Assembly: GCF_013364235.1 (NCBI RefSeq)
Contig: NZ_CP054919.1
Location: 3,694,701 to 3,758,700, forward strand
DNA length: 64,000 nt
Source of the DNA: Kitasatospora sp. NA04385
GTDB taxonomy: Bacteria; Actinomycetota; Actinomycetes; Streptomycetales; Streptomycetaceae
Direction: 5' to 3'
Both the position numbers and the translations under genes were made by a program. This document shows, piece by piece, positions 34,065-43,465 of the stretch; position 1 is the first letter of the stretch; the number at the start of each line of letters is the position of its first letter. The notes under the pieces were generated by a model. That model searched no databases. It saw nothing but the letters and a program-made list of their open reading frames with translations, and had not been told where the DNA came from.

Positions 34065-37000
34065 GTGAGCAGCAGGCCGACCCGAGGCGCTGCTCGCCTC
34101 GCCGCGATACTCGATGCACTGCCCGACCCGCTGCTGCTGGTGAACAGCAACGGCACCGTGGTCGACGTCAACAAGGCCGCCGTGGAGAGCCTGCAGGCAC
34201 CCGGCACCTCGCTGGTCGGAATGGGCGTGCTGGACCTGCTGCCGGAGTTCGACCCCAGTCGGATCCCGGGTTCCATGCGGCCCCCCGCGAGCGAGACCGA
34301 GAGCCTTGACCGACCGGTCCGGATGACCGCCCGCCGCACCGACGGCACCGCCTTCACCGTCGAGGTGTCCGGCAACGACTTCACCGACGAGGGCGGCGGG
34401 GAGGCACACGGCTTCCTGTCCTTCGCCACCAACGACCAGGGCCTGCTGCTGCTCCTGGTCCGCGACATGTCGGCCCGCCTGGGGGTGGAGTCCGAGCTGC
34501 GGCGCCAGCACAAGCAGACCGAGATGATCCTGCGGGCCGCCGCCGAGGGTGTCCTCGGCGTCGACCTGGAGGGCCGCGTGGTGCTGGTCAACCCGGCCGC
34601 CGCGCACATCCTGGACTTCCGGGCCAGCGAGCTCGGCGGCCGCGAGCTGCACCCGCTGATCCAGCACTCGCAGCCCGACGGCAGCCCGCTCGCCGCCGAG
34701 AGCTCCGCGCTGGTGGACACCCTGCACTCCGGCCGCAAGCACCGGATCCGCAACACCGTGCTGTGGCGCAAGGACGGCCGTCCGGTCACCGTCGACCTGA
34801 CCACCGCCCCGGTCCGGGACGGCGAGCAGCTGGTCGGCGCGGTGATGACCTTCACCGACCGCACCCGCGAGCTGGCCCTCGCCGCCCGCAACGAGCACCT
34901 CACCGCCGTCCTGGAGTCCGAGCTCGGCGGGGCGCTCACCGCCCTGCACGGCCGGATCGACGCGCTCGCCGCCGACCCCGCCGGACAGCTGTGGCCCGAG
35001 GCCAACTGGACGCTGCGCCGGCTCGCCGACGAGTGCCGCCGGTTCGGCCGGCTGATCGACGGCGTCCTGGAGCACCAGCGCTTCGAGGACGCCGCCGACC
35101 GCGGCAAGGCCGCCCTGGAGCGCGAGCGGGTCGGTCTGGACGAGGTCGTGCAGCTCGCCGTCGAACGGGCCGGGGAACTGGTCGGGCCCGGCCGGGTCCG
35201 CTACTCGGTGCACGCCGCCGCCGTGAAGGTGCTCGCCGACCGCGAGCGGCTCGCCCGGGCGCTCGCCCACCTGGTCGCCGACGTCAGCGGCGTCACGCCC
35301 GTCCCCGAGCCCGCCCGGGCCGAGGGCGAGGCCGCCCCCGCCGGGGCGCCGGGGCGCCGTTCGCCGGGCCCGCACCGGCCGACGGGCAGCCCCCATGGTG
35401 GTGCTGGCCGCCGCCCGGCGCGGCGACGTCGCCCGGGTCGAGGTCCGCGGTCCCGCCCGCAGCTCCAGCGCCGTCCACCTGCCGATCGCCCGCGCCGCCG
35501 TCGAGCGGCACGGCGGGGTGCTGCAGCGCCACGACCTGCCCGCCGGGGCCGGTGCCACCTACGTGGTGGAGCTGCCGCTCGACCCCGACGGCGACGCGTC
35601 CGGCGGCCCGGACAAGCAGCAGCACGTGCCCAAGGACTCCGACACCGCGATGATCCCGGACCTGCCGGGCCAGGCCGCCCCGGCCGAGCCGCGGCCGGCC
35701 GCCGACGCGCCGTCGGGAGCCGCCGCGGACGAGTCCGGCGCCGAGCGCGCCGAGGCCCGGGCCGACGACACCCAGGGCTCCGGGCGGCGCCGGGCCCGGA
35801 ACGCCGGGGCGCCGGCCGCGGCGGGAGCCGGGCAGGCCCGCGCGGGCCGATCGCGCTCGGCGCCGGACCGGGCCGGACGACACCGCCGGCGGCGGTGTCG
35901 CCGCCGACCCGGCCGAGGGCGCCACCCGCTCCGGGCGCCGGGCCCGCCGGGCCGCCACCCAGACCTCGTCCGGCGACAGCTCCGGGGCGCTGCACATCCC
36001 CGGCGTGCCCGACCCCGGGACGCCGGTCTACCCCGGCCTGGAGAACGCGCTGGCGGTCTCGACGCCGGAACCGGTCACCCCGACCGCCCAGCCCACCGGG
36101 CGTCGGCGGCGGCTGGCCCTGCCCGCCGACCTGGCGGAGAGCGCGGAGGAGGTCACGGCCGTCCTGCCGCCCGTCCCCGCCGGCGACCCCGCGCCGCCCG
36201 GTGGCGCGGCGCCCGCCGGTGCCCGCAGGCCGACCCGGCCCGGACCGGTGCGGCCCAGGCGGGGGCGGCTCAGGCGGGTGCGGCTCAGGCGGGTGCGGCT
36301 CAGGCCGGCGCGGCTCAGGCCGGCGCGGCTCAGGTGGGGGCGCCGGAGTCGGCCGCGCTGGAGGTCGCCCGTCCCGCCGCACCGGCGCTGCCCGCCGCGC
36401 CGGACGCCGCCGGGGAGGACCGGCCGCAGCCGGTCGGCAGCGGCCTGGGCGAACTGCTGCCGCCGCGGCCGATGGGCGGCTTCCAGGCCGCTTTCCCGGG
36501 CGCGTTCCCAGGTGCCCAGGCGCCCGGCCAGGCGCCCGCCGCGAACGCGCTGCCCGCCGCCGGGAGCACCCCGCCCGCGGTCGACCCGACGCTGCTGAAC
36601 GGCCAGCGCCTGAACGGGCAGGCCCCGCAGGGCGGCTCCGGCGAGACCGGCGGCCCGGGCTCGGCCCTGGCGCTGCCCGGCGGCGCCCCGGTCGAGGGGC
36701 GCACCCCGCCCCGGCCGGTCGCCGAACTCGCCCCCGCCCGCGACCAGGCGCCGGACGGCCCGCGCCCGCTGCTGGTGTGGCCCGAGCCCGACCCGTCCAC
36801 CCGGGGCGCGCTGGAGACCCGCGGCTTCCGTCCGGTCGTCGTCGCCTCCCGCGAGGAGGTGGACGCGCAGGTGCCGCAGGCCCCCGCCGCGCTGTTCGTC
36901 GACCCGCTGACCGGCCCGATCACCCGCACCGCGCTGCAGTCGCTGCGCACCGCCGCACTGGCCGGGCGGGTGCCGGTGCTGCTGGCCGCCGGCCTCGGCC

Positions 37001-37497
37001 AGGCCACCCGGGACGCCGCGTACGGCGCGGACCCGGCGGTGCTGCTGCGGGCGCTCGCGCCCCGGGACGGCGAGAACCACGCGGCCCGGGTGCTGCTGGT
37101 GGAGTCCGACCCGGAGGTCGCGGCGGCGCTGGTGGCCAGCCTGGAGCGGCGCGGCATGCACGTCGAGCACGCCTCCGACGAGAACGAGGCGGTGGCCCGG
37201 GCCAGCAGCATCCAGCCGAACCTGGTGGTGCTGGACCTGCAGCGGATCGAGCGCCGCAACCTCGGGCTGCTCGACTGGCTGCGCGCCAACGACCGGCTGC
37301 ACCGCACCCCGCTGGTCGTCTACACCTCGGCCGACCTGGACCCGCAGGCCCGGGCCGGGTTGCGCACCGGCGAGAACGTGCTGTTCCTCGCCGAGCGCTC
37401 CACCACCGAGGACGTGCAGGGCCGGATCGTCGAACTGCTGGCCCGGATCGGCACCTTGGGCCAGCCCGTGACGGCGGGCAGCGGCGCCTCGTTCTGA
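34065..37497 (+). pseudogene. PAS-PAS sensor / receiver protein disrupted by four apparent frame shifts
   Basis: One coding unit split over three frames. Frame 3 from GTG 34065 encodes two PAS domains (LPDPLLLVNSNGTVVDVN; AAAEGVLGVDLEGRVVLVN) and a kinase-like coiled region (LESELGGALTALHGRIDALAA) without a canonical phospho-accepting H box. Coding sense moves to frame 2 near 35345, to frame 1 at a five-C run at 35390 (six C would keep frame with GQPPMVVLAAARRGD), to frame 2 near 35850 (GATRSGRRARRAATQTSSG), and back to frame 1 near 36228. The last part has (AQAGA)n repeats and a C-terminal receiver-like domain (VLLVESDPEVAAAL, putative Asp in VVLDLQ) to 37497. Four single-base indels in 0.9 kb of GC-rich linker suggest sequencing error or recent decay. 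A hybrid-kinase-like signalling protein is inferred. Confidence 0.65.
36250..36339 (+). repeat. 15-bp tandem repeat encoding AQAGA
   Basis: Six copies of GCGGCTCAGGC(G/C)GG(T/C) in the low-complexity linker of the PAS/receiver protein. The period is a multiple of three, so the frame is kept within the array. Confidence 0.8.
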
Positions 37498-37504
37498 CGC
37501 CGCG

Positions 37505-39040
37505 TCAACTGCCCTGCGCAGGTGGCCCGGCCGACGGGAGGCGGGCCACCAGGCGGGCGCCGTACGGGTGTTCGGCGGCGGCCAGGGTGCCGCCGTGGTG
37601 CTCGGCGAGGTCCCGGGCGATGGCCAGTCCCAGCCCTGCGCCGCCGAGTTCGCGGCTGCGGGCGTCGTCGAGCCGGGTGAACCGCTCGAACACCCGCTCC
37701 CGGTCCGGCTCCGGGATGCCGGGCCCGTCGTCGCGCACCTCCAGCACCACCTCGTCGTCCTCGACGGCGAGTTGGACCTCGATGCGGCGGTCCGCGTAGC
37801 GCTGGGCGTTGTCCACCAGGTTGGTGAGCATCCTGGTCAGCCAGGTGCGGTTGCCCAGCACCCTTGCCCCATCGGCGAGTTCGGCCCGAACGGGGACGCG
37901 GTCGGCCGGGCGGGCGTCCAGCACGTCGGCGAACAGCACGTCCAGGTCGAGGAGTTCGGTGGCGACCGGGTCGGCGGCGTCCAGCCGGGCGAGCAGCAGC
38001 AGGTCCGCGGCGAGGTCCTGGAGGCGGACGGTGTCCTGGAGGGCGTCGGCGAGCAGTTCGGGCCACAGTTCCGGGTCGGGGTGGGCCAGCGCGACCTCCA
38101 GCTGGGTGCGCAACACGGCGATGGGGCTGCGCAGTTCGTGCGAGGCGTCGGCGATGAAGCGGCGCTGGCGCTGCCCGGCGTCCTCCAGCCGGTCCAGGGT
38201 GGAGTTGACGGTGACGGCCAGCCGGGAGACCTCGTCGCCGGTGCCCGGCACCGGCACCCGGCGGTGCAGGTCGTGACCGGTGATCTCGGCGACCTCGGAG
38301 CGGATCGCCTCCACCGGGCGCAGCGCCCGGCCGGTCACCCGCCAGGTCACCAGGGCCACCAGGGCCACCAGCAGCGGCAGGGCGACGGCGAGCGCGGCGG
38401 TGGCGATCCGCTCGGCCGCCGCCACCGGCCCCAGGGAGGCCGAGGAGTAGACCACGAGGTTCCCGTCCGGGCCGTTGACGGACACCGAGACCACCTGCTG
38501 CCCGGAGTCGCTCATCAGCTGTCCGACGTAGCGTTCGCCCGCCGGGTCCGGCAGCCGCCACTCGCGCCCGCGGTCGAACGGCTCGGGCGCCGGCGGCACC
38601 GCCGGTACCGGCGGCAGCGGCGGTAGCGACAGGCCGAACCCGGGCACCAGGTCGGACGTGGTCGCGATCAGGCTGCCCCGCTCGTCGATCACCCGGACGG
38701 TTCCGTTGTCGGTGCCCACGATGATCCGCGGCAGGTGCCCGCGCTCCGCCAGCGCGGCCACCTTGTCGGCCTGCCGGGCGGCGTTCTGCCGGACGTCCCG
38801 GGTCAGGTTGGCCTGCAGCACGCCGACCAGGGCCAGTGCGGTGCCGCCCAGGGCGAGGGCCACCACGGCGGTGGCGGCGAAGGTCGCCCGGGCCCGCACC
38901 GAGCGCGGCACCAGTCGGCGCAGGGCTCGGTACGGGGCCCGGCACAGTGCTGCGCGCAACGCCCGGTGCGGGGCCCGGCGCAGGGCTGGGCGCAGGGCTC
39001 GCTGAAGGGCTCGGTGCAGGGGCCCCGCCCGGTCAGCCAC
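37505..39040 (-). CDS. Sensor histidine kinase of OmpR-type system
   Basis: 511 residues from GTG 39040, overlapping the response-regulator stop by 8 bases. An unusual Arg/Ala-rich repetitive N-terminus (7-48) precedes membrane segments at about 52-75 and 213-234; between them lies an extracytoplasmic sensor region with a Pro-rich patch (LPPLPPVPAVPP). HAMP follows (TGRALRPVEAIRSEV), then the H box ADASHELRSPIAVL with phospho-accepting His301, and a catalytic domain with N box NLVDNAQRY and G boxes DDGPGIPE and GGAGLGLAI. Signal unknown. Operon with the regulator; the divergent PepSY-like gene is a possible target. Confidence 0.92.
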   Translation of the reverse strand: MADRAGPLHRALQRALRPALRRAPHRALRAALCRAPYRALRRLVPRSVRARATFAATAVVALALGGTALALVGVLQANLTRDVRQNAARQADKVAALAERGHLPRIIVGTDNGTVRVIDERGSLIATTSDLVPGFGLSLPPLPPVPAVPPAPEPFDRGREWRLPDPAGERYVGQLMSDSGQQVVSVSVNGPDGNLVVYSSASLGPVAAAERIATAALAVALPLLVALVALVTWRVTGRALRPVEAIRSEVAEITGHDLHRRVPVPGTGDEVSRLAVTVNSTLDRLEDAGQRQRRFIADASHELRSPIAVLRTQLEVALAHPDPELWPELLADALQDTVRLQDLAADLLLLARLDAADPVATELLDLDVLFADVLDARPADRVPVRAELADGARVLGNRTWLTRMLTNLVDNAQRYADRRIEVQLAVEDDEVVLEVRDDGPGIPEPDRERVFERFTRLDDARSRELGGAGLGLAIARDLAEHHGGTLAAAEHPYGARLVARLPSAGPPAQGS

Positions 39041-39710
39041 CGTCCACCGCCAGCCGGTAGCCGGCCCCGCGCACCGTGCCGACCGCGCTGCGGCCGAACG
39101 GGGCGTCGATCTTCCGGCGCAGGGCGCTGATGTGCACCTCGACGATGTTGGGATCGCCGTCGAACGCGGCGTCCCAGACGCTCTCCAGGATCTCCCGCTT
39201 GGACACCACCCCGCCGGACGCCCGGGCCAGGCACTCCAGCACCGCGAACTCCCGTGTGGTCAGCCGCACTTCGGCGCCCGCCCGGGTGCAGGTCCGGCGG
39301 GCCGGGTCGATCGCCAGGTCGCCGAACTCCAGGGTCTGCGGCAGGCGGCGCCCGGTGCGGCGGACCAGGGCGCGCAGCCGGGCGACCAGCACCACGTACG
39401 AGAACGGCTTGGAGAGGAAGTCGTCGGCGCCGGTGTCCAGGGCCTCGGCCTCGTCGAGTTCGCCGTCCTTGGCGGTGAGCATCAGGATCGGTGTCTCGTC
39501 ACCGGCCGCGCGCAGCCGGGCGCAGACCCGGTAGCCGTTCAGCCCGGGCAGCATGATGTCGAGCACGATCACGTCGTAGTCGTGCTCGGTGGCCAGCCAC
39601 AGCCCCTCCGCGCCGTCGTGGGCGAGGTCGACGGCGAAGCCCTCGGCCCGCAGCCCGCGCTGCAGCGTGGCGGCGAGCCGCCGTTCGTCCTCCACCACCA
39701 GTACGCGCAT
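39033..39710 (-). CDS. OmpR-family response regulator
   Basis: 225 residues from ATG 39710. Receiver domain MRVLVVEDERRLAATL with phosphorylation site Asp51 in VIVLDIMLPG and the conserved Lys in LSKPFSY; winged-helix OmpR domain with LTTREFAVLECLARASGGVVSK and VEVHISALRRKID. It binds DNA when phosphorylated by the coupled kinase (8-base overlap). The divergent gene at 39847 begins 137 bases away, so the shared gap may hold its operator. Confidence 0.94.
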   Translation of the reverse strand: MRVLVVEDERRLAATLQRGLRAEGFAVDLAHDGAEGLWLATEHDYDVIVLDIMLPGLNGYRVCARLRAAGDETPILMLTAKDGELDEAEALDTGADDFLSKPFSYVVLVARLRALVRRTGRRLPQTLEFGDLAIDPARRTCTRAGAEVRLTTREFAVLECLARASGGVVSKREILESVWDAAFDGDPNIVEVHISALRRKIDAPFGRSAVGTVRGAGYRLAVDGG

Positions 39711-39846
39711 GGCAGACAGCGTCGCAGGCGTCCGGCCCGGGCGGCGGGGCGGCTTCAGCCTGGCTTCAGGCGGGCGGTTGCATGCTGGGCGCCCGGCCGG
39801 ACGGGATCGGTCCCCGGCCGCGTTCCCAGGAGGGGGTCGTACCCGC

Positions 39847-40641
39847 ATGTCCGCACCGCAGTCGCCCGAGCCCGCGCCCGCGTCTGATTCCGAGTCCGCG
39901 TCCGCGTCCGAAACCGTGCCCGTGTCCGAAACCGTGCCCGTGTCCGCGTCCGCGCCGGTCGCGGAGTCCGGGCCCGAGCTGACCAAGCCGCCGCTGCCGG
40001 AGCCCGAGGCCGCACCCGCCGCACCCGCTGCACCCACCGCGTCCCGGCGTTCGGTGCGGCTGCCCCGGCGGCGCGGGGTGCGCTGGGTGCTGGGCGCCGC
40101 CGTGGCGGTCGTACTGGGCGTGGCGGCCGTCGGCGCGGGGGTGGCGCTGGAGCGCCACCACGACCGCGGGGGGCCCGGGTTCGGCCGCGCCTACGCGGTG
40201 CAGGGCCCGGTCCGCGTCCCCGGCCTTCCCGATCTCCCCGGCCTCCCCGAACTCCCCGAACTCCCCGGCTCGACCGGCCAGTTGGTGATCACCGACCGGG
40301 ACGGGTCGGTCCGGGTCCTCCCCGGCGACGGGGCGCTGCCGCCCGGCGTCACCATCCGGCAGGACGGCCCGGCCGGCGCGGGTGCTGCGGTCGGCCCGGA
40401 CGGGAGGCTCGCCCCCGCCGCGCTGCCCGCCGTCCCCGCCGACCAGGCGCTGGCCAAGGCCGCCGCGGCCGTCCCGAACGGCAAGGTGGCCGCCCTCTCG
40501 GTGGTCGGCCGCGAGGGCGGCGGCAGCTCCTGGTCGGTGGAGGTGCTCGGCGCGGACGGCGTCCGCCACCTGGTGACGGTCGACGGCACCGACGGGTCGG
40601 TCACCGGCAACACCACCGGCACCGCGGCCGCCGGGCGCTGA
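39847..40641 (+). CDS. PepSY-like membrane protein with Ser/Pro N-terminal repeats
   Basis: 264 residues from ATG 39847. The N-terminal cytoplasmic part is low complexity (SESASASE, ETVPVSETVPVS; a 15-bp DNA repeat GTCCGAAACCGTGCC underlies it). One membrane segment (about 81-100) is followed by an extracytoplasmic region with LPDLPGLPELPELPG and a C-terminal PepSY-like fold: VPADQALAKAAAAVPNGKVAALSVVGREGG and WSVEVLGADGVRHLVTVDGTDGSV. PepSY domains inhibit peptidases or regulate cell-envelope enzymes. It is divergent from the two-component operon, a common arrangement for a regulated target. Confidence 0.75.
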   Translation: MSAPQSPEPAPASDSESASASETVPVSETVPVSASAPVAESGPELTKPPLPEPEAAPAAPAAPTASRRSVRLPRRRGVRWVLGAAVAVVLGVAAVGAGVALERHHDRGGPGFGRAYAVQGPVRVPGLPDLPGLPELPELPGSTGQLVITDRDGSVRVLPGDGALPPGVTIRQDGPAGAGAAVGPDGRLAPAALPAVPADQALAKAAAAVPNGKVAALSVVGREGGGSSWSVEVLGADGVRHLVTVDGTDGSVTGNTTGTAAAGR

Positions 40642-40707
40642 GGCCCGCACCGGGCCGGGGCCGGGGCCGGACTGCTTCGTACGGCGGGGACGGCCCCGGG
40701 GCCGGGG

Positions 40708-41295
40708 TCAGTGGTAGGCGTGGACCACCGCGTGGCCCCGGCCGCGGCCGATCAGCCAGCGGTTGACCGGGACGGTGACCAGGAAGGCCAGCACCAGGGA
40801 ACCGGCCAGCGACACCCAGAACAGGAGCTGGCCGAGGCCCGCGTCCATCGCCCCGGGCACGGCCACCATGACGCCGTTGTCGATCAGCTCCATCACGATG
40901 ATCGACACGGTGTCGGCGGCCAGCGCGACCTTGAGCGCGTCCCGGAGGGGCAGACCGGCCTTCAGCACGCCGCGCATGGTCAGCGCGTAGCCGAACACGA
41001 AGGCGAGCGCGATCGACAGCACCACCGTCGCGCCGTTGTGCAGGCCGAGGCCCACGCCGATCACCTGGCCGAGCACCTCGCCGATGGCGCAGCCGGTGAG
41101 GCAGTGCAGTGTCGCCTGCGCGGCGGTGCGCCAGCTGCTGCCGCCGCCGTGGGCGCGGGCGTGGTGCGCGTGACCCGCGTGCTGCTGGTGACCGGTGCGG
41201 TGCGCGTGCTCGTTCGCGTGCGCGTGTGTGTTCTCGTGCGCGTGCTCGTGCTGTGCGTGGTGGTGCTCGTGCTCCGGGTGCGTGCTGTGCTCCAT
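40708..41295 (-). CDS. His-rich DUF4396 membrane protein
   Basis: 195 residues from ATG 41295. The first 50 residues hold about 20 His (HEHHHAQHEHAHENTHAHANEHAH), a likely metal-binding tail. Four membrane helices follow, with CLTGCAIGEVLG near residue 65 and TVSIIVMELIDNGVM near 130, typical of DUF4396. The combination and a CsoR-like operator 52 bases upstream suggest copper or another transition metal as ligand or inducer; transport, storage or sensing are all possible. It is convergent with the PepSY-like gene. Confidence 0.82.
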   Translation of the reverse strand: MEHSTHPEHEHHHAQHEHAHENTHAHANEHAHRTGHQQHAGHAHHARAHGGGSSWRTAAQATLHCLTGCAIGEVLGQVIGVGLGLHNGATVVLSIALAFVFGYALTMRGVLKAGLPLRDALKVALAADTVSIIVMELIDNGVMVAVPGAMDAGLGQLLFWVSLAGSLVLAFLVTVPVNRWLIGRGRGHAVVHAYH

Positions 41296-41346
41296 GACGG
41301 CCCTCCTCGTCCGGTCCGGCGGGTTTCCCCGACCACCGGGAACGTT

Positions 41347-41363
41347 ATACCCCCCAGGGGTAT
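41347..41363 (-). promoter_or_regulatory. CsoR-like operator
   Basis: ATACCCC-CCA-GGGGTAT is a perfect 7-bp inverted repeat with a 3-base centre. It matches the TACCC...GGGTA pattern bound by copper-responsive CsoR-family repressors of actinobacteria. It lies between the acyl-CoA synthetase stop and the DUF4396 start. Confidence 0.6.
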
Positions 41364-41415
41364 TCCGAACCGGTTCTCCGGATCTTCGCGAGGAGGGCCG
41401 CCCGGCAGCCCCGCG

Positions 41416-43086
41416 TCAGCCCTTGTCCGCCTTGCCGAGCACCGTCACGTCGAGGCGGTCGGCCGCGTAGTCCGCACGGATCACCTTCTTGTCGAACTTG
41501 CCGACCGAGGTCTTCGGCACCGACTCGATCAGCGACCAGCGCTCCGGCAGCTGCCAGGAGGCGACCCGCTCGGCCAGGAAGGCCCGCAGCTCGGGCAGCC
41601 CGGCCGTGGCGCCGGGGCGCAGCACCACGGTGGCCAGCGGGCGCTCGCCCCACTTCTCGTCCGGGACGGCCACCACGGCGGCCTCGGCGACCTCGGGGTG
41701 GGCCATCAGGTGGTTCTCCAGCGCGACCGAGCTGATCCACTCGCCGCCGGACTTGATCACGTCCTTGGCGCGGTCGGTGAGCGTCAGGTAGCCGTCGGCG
41801 GTGATGGTGCCGACGTCGCCGGTGCGCAGCCAGCCGTCCGGGCTGAACTTGTCCTCGGGCGCCTCGGCCTCGTTGCCCGCGCCGCCGAAGTACGCCGCGG
41901 CGATCCACGGCCCGCGCACCTCCAGCTCGCCCTCGGCGACGCCGTCGTGCGGCATCGTCTCGCCGCCGGGGCCGACCAGCCGGGCCTGCACGGAGGACGG
42001 GAAGACACCCTGGGTGACCCGGTACGCCCACTCCTCCTCGCCGGTGGCGCCGGCCGGCGGGTGGGCGACGGTGCCCAGCGGGGAGGTCTCGGTCATGCCC
42101 CAGGCGTGGATCACCCGGATGCCGTGCCGCTCCTCGAACGCCTTCATCAGCGCGGGCGGACAGGCCGAGCCGCCGATGACGACGGTCTCCAGGGTGGAGG
42201 TGTCGTAGTCGCCGGCGTCCAGCTCGTCCAGCAGGCCGGTCCAGATGGTCGGGACGGCGGCGCCGAAGGTCGGCTTGATCCGGTCGATCATCTCGGCGAG
42301 CGGCTTGGGCTGCAGGAAGCGGTCCGGCATCAGCAGGCTCGAACCGGTCATGAACGCCGCGTGCGGGATGCCCCAGGCGTTGACGTGGAACATCGGGACG
42401 ACCGGCAGCACGGTGTCCCGGGCGGTCAGGCCGAAGCTGGCGGCGGCGATGATCTGCATCGAGTGCAGGTAGATCGAGCGGTGGCTGTACACCACGCCCT
42501 TGGGGTCGCCGGTGGTGCCGGAGGTGTAGCAGAGCGCGGCGGCCTGCTTCTCGTCGATGTCGGTCTGCCACGGGTAGTCGGTCGGGCGGCCCGCGAGCAG
42601 GTCCTCGTAGTCGTGCACCGTCCCGCCGAACCCGGCCAGCAGCGCCGGGTCGTACGCCCCCGCCACCACCACGTGCTCGACGGTGCCGGCCAGCTGCGGC
42701 AGCACGGCGGCCAGCAGCGGCAGCACCGAACCGTTGACGATCACCACCCGGTCCGCGGCGTGCTTGACGATGTAGACCAGCTGGTGGGCGGGCAGCCGCA
42801 GGTTCAGGGTGTGCAGCACGGCGCCCATCGACGGTATCGCCAGGTACGCCTCCTGGTGCTCGGTGTTGTTCCACATCAGGGTGCCGACCGGCTCGCCCCC
42901 GGAGACCCCGAACTCCTCGCGCAGCGCGTGCGCCAGCTGCGCGGCACGGGCCCCGACCTCGGCGAAGGTGCGCACCTGCGGGCCGCCCTCGGTCCAGGTG
43001 GTGACGGTCGAACGGCCGTGGACGGTGGCCCCGTGCTGCAGAATCCGGGCGACGGTGAGCGGAACGTCCTGCATCGTGCTGTACAC
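41416..43086 (-). CDS. Fatty-acyl-CoA synthetase (AMP-binding, FadD-like)
   Basis: 556 residues from GTG 43086, 5 bases after AAGGAGG; ATG 43074 is an alternative. It activates a carboxylic acid with ATP and CoA. The P-loop is YTSGTTGDPKGVVYSHR (about 192-208), A5 motif is AWGMTETSPLG, A7 GWLRTGDVG, A8 ending DRAKDVIKSGGEWIS, and the catalytic Lys lies in KTSVGKFDKK near the C terminus. It resembles medium/long-chain AlkK-like enzymes. Cytoplasmic. A palindrome 25 bases upstream of the start may be an operator. Confidence 0.92.
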   Translation of the reverse strand: MYSTMQDVPLTVARILQHGATVHGRSTVTTWTEGGPQVRTFAEVGARAAQLAHALREEFGVSGGEPVGTLMWNNTEHQEAYLAIPSMGAVLHTLNLRLPAHQLVYIVKHAADRVVIVNGSVLPLLAAVLPQLAGTVEHVVVAGAYDPALLAGFGGTVHDYEDLLAGRPTDYPWQTDIDEKQAAALCYTSGTTGDPKGVVYSHRSIYLHSMQIIAAASFGLTARDTVLPVVPMFHVNAWGIPHAAFMTGSSLLMPDRFLQPKPLAEMIDRIKPTFGAAVPTIWTGLLDELDAGDYDTSTLETVVIGGSACPPALMKAFEERHGIRVIHAWGMTETSPLGTVAHPPAGATGEEEWAYRVTQGVFPSSVQARLVGPGGETMPHDGVAEGELEVRGPWIAAAYFGGAGNEAEAPEDKFSPDGWLRTGDVGTITADGYLTLTDRAKDVIKSGGEWISSVALENHLMAHPEVAEAAVVAVPDEKWGERPLATVVLRPGATAGLPELRAFLAERVASWQLPERWSLIESVPKTSVGKFDKKVIRADYAADRLDVTVLGKADKG

Positions 43087-43465
43087 GGGGTCCTCCTTGA
43101 CCGGCGGCACGTTGCTACTCGCAGGTAGCAACCGATTCCTACGATTGTTTCCCGGTCCTCCCCCGCTGTCAGCAGTCGCAACCGAGATGAGACCGACCCC
43201 TCCTCCGCAGGTCACGAGACGTGCGCACCCGAGTCCGGGGCGTGGCGGCACCGGCCGGACGGGAGCGGGCCGGGTCCGTCGCGTTCGAACGGGGGCGAAT
43301 CACCCGTTCACGCGTTCACGCGCTCCCGCGCTTCTCTGCCGCGTTCCCGCGCGCCTCCACGCGTTTTCCCATGCTCCCGCAGCTGTCATCCGTGCGCTCA
43401 GCGGACGGACGGACGGGCGGGTGGCTCGGCGACTGGCCTGGGGGTGGGCGGGCCTGGGGGGTGGC
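43087..43465. other. Intergenic region upstream of acyl-CoA synthetase
   Basis: About 380 bases. It holds the palindrome at 43111-43132 and, around 43300-43380, an irregular tract of CGCG(T/C)TC-like words. No gene with a convincing start is seen; the promoter of the synthetase is expected here. Confidence 0.5.
43111..43132 (-). promoter_or_regulatory. Palindromic operator candidate upstream of acyl-CoA synthetase
   Basis: GTTGCTAC-TCGCAG-GTAGCAAC: perfect 8-bp arms with a 6-base centre, 25-46 bases upstream of the start. The size fits a dimeric TetR/FadR-type repressor site; none is encoded nearby. Confidence 0.5.
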
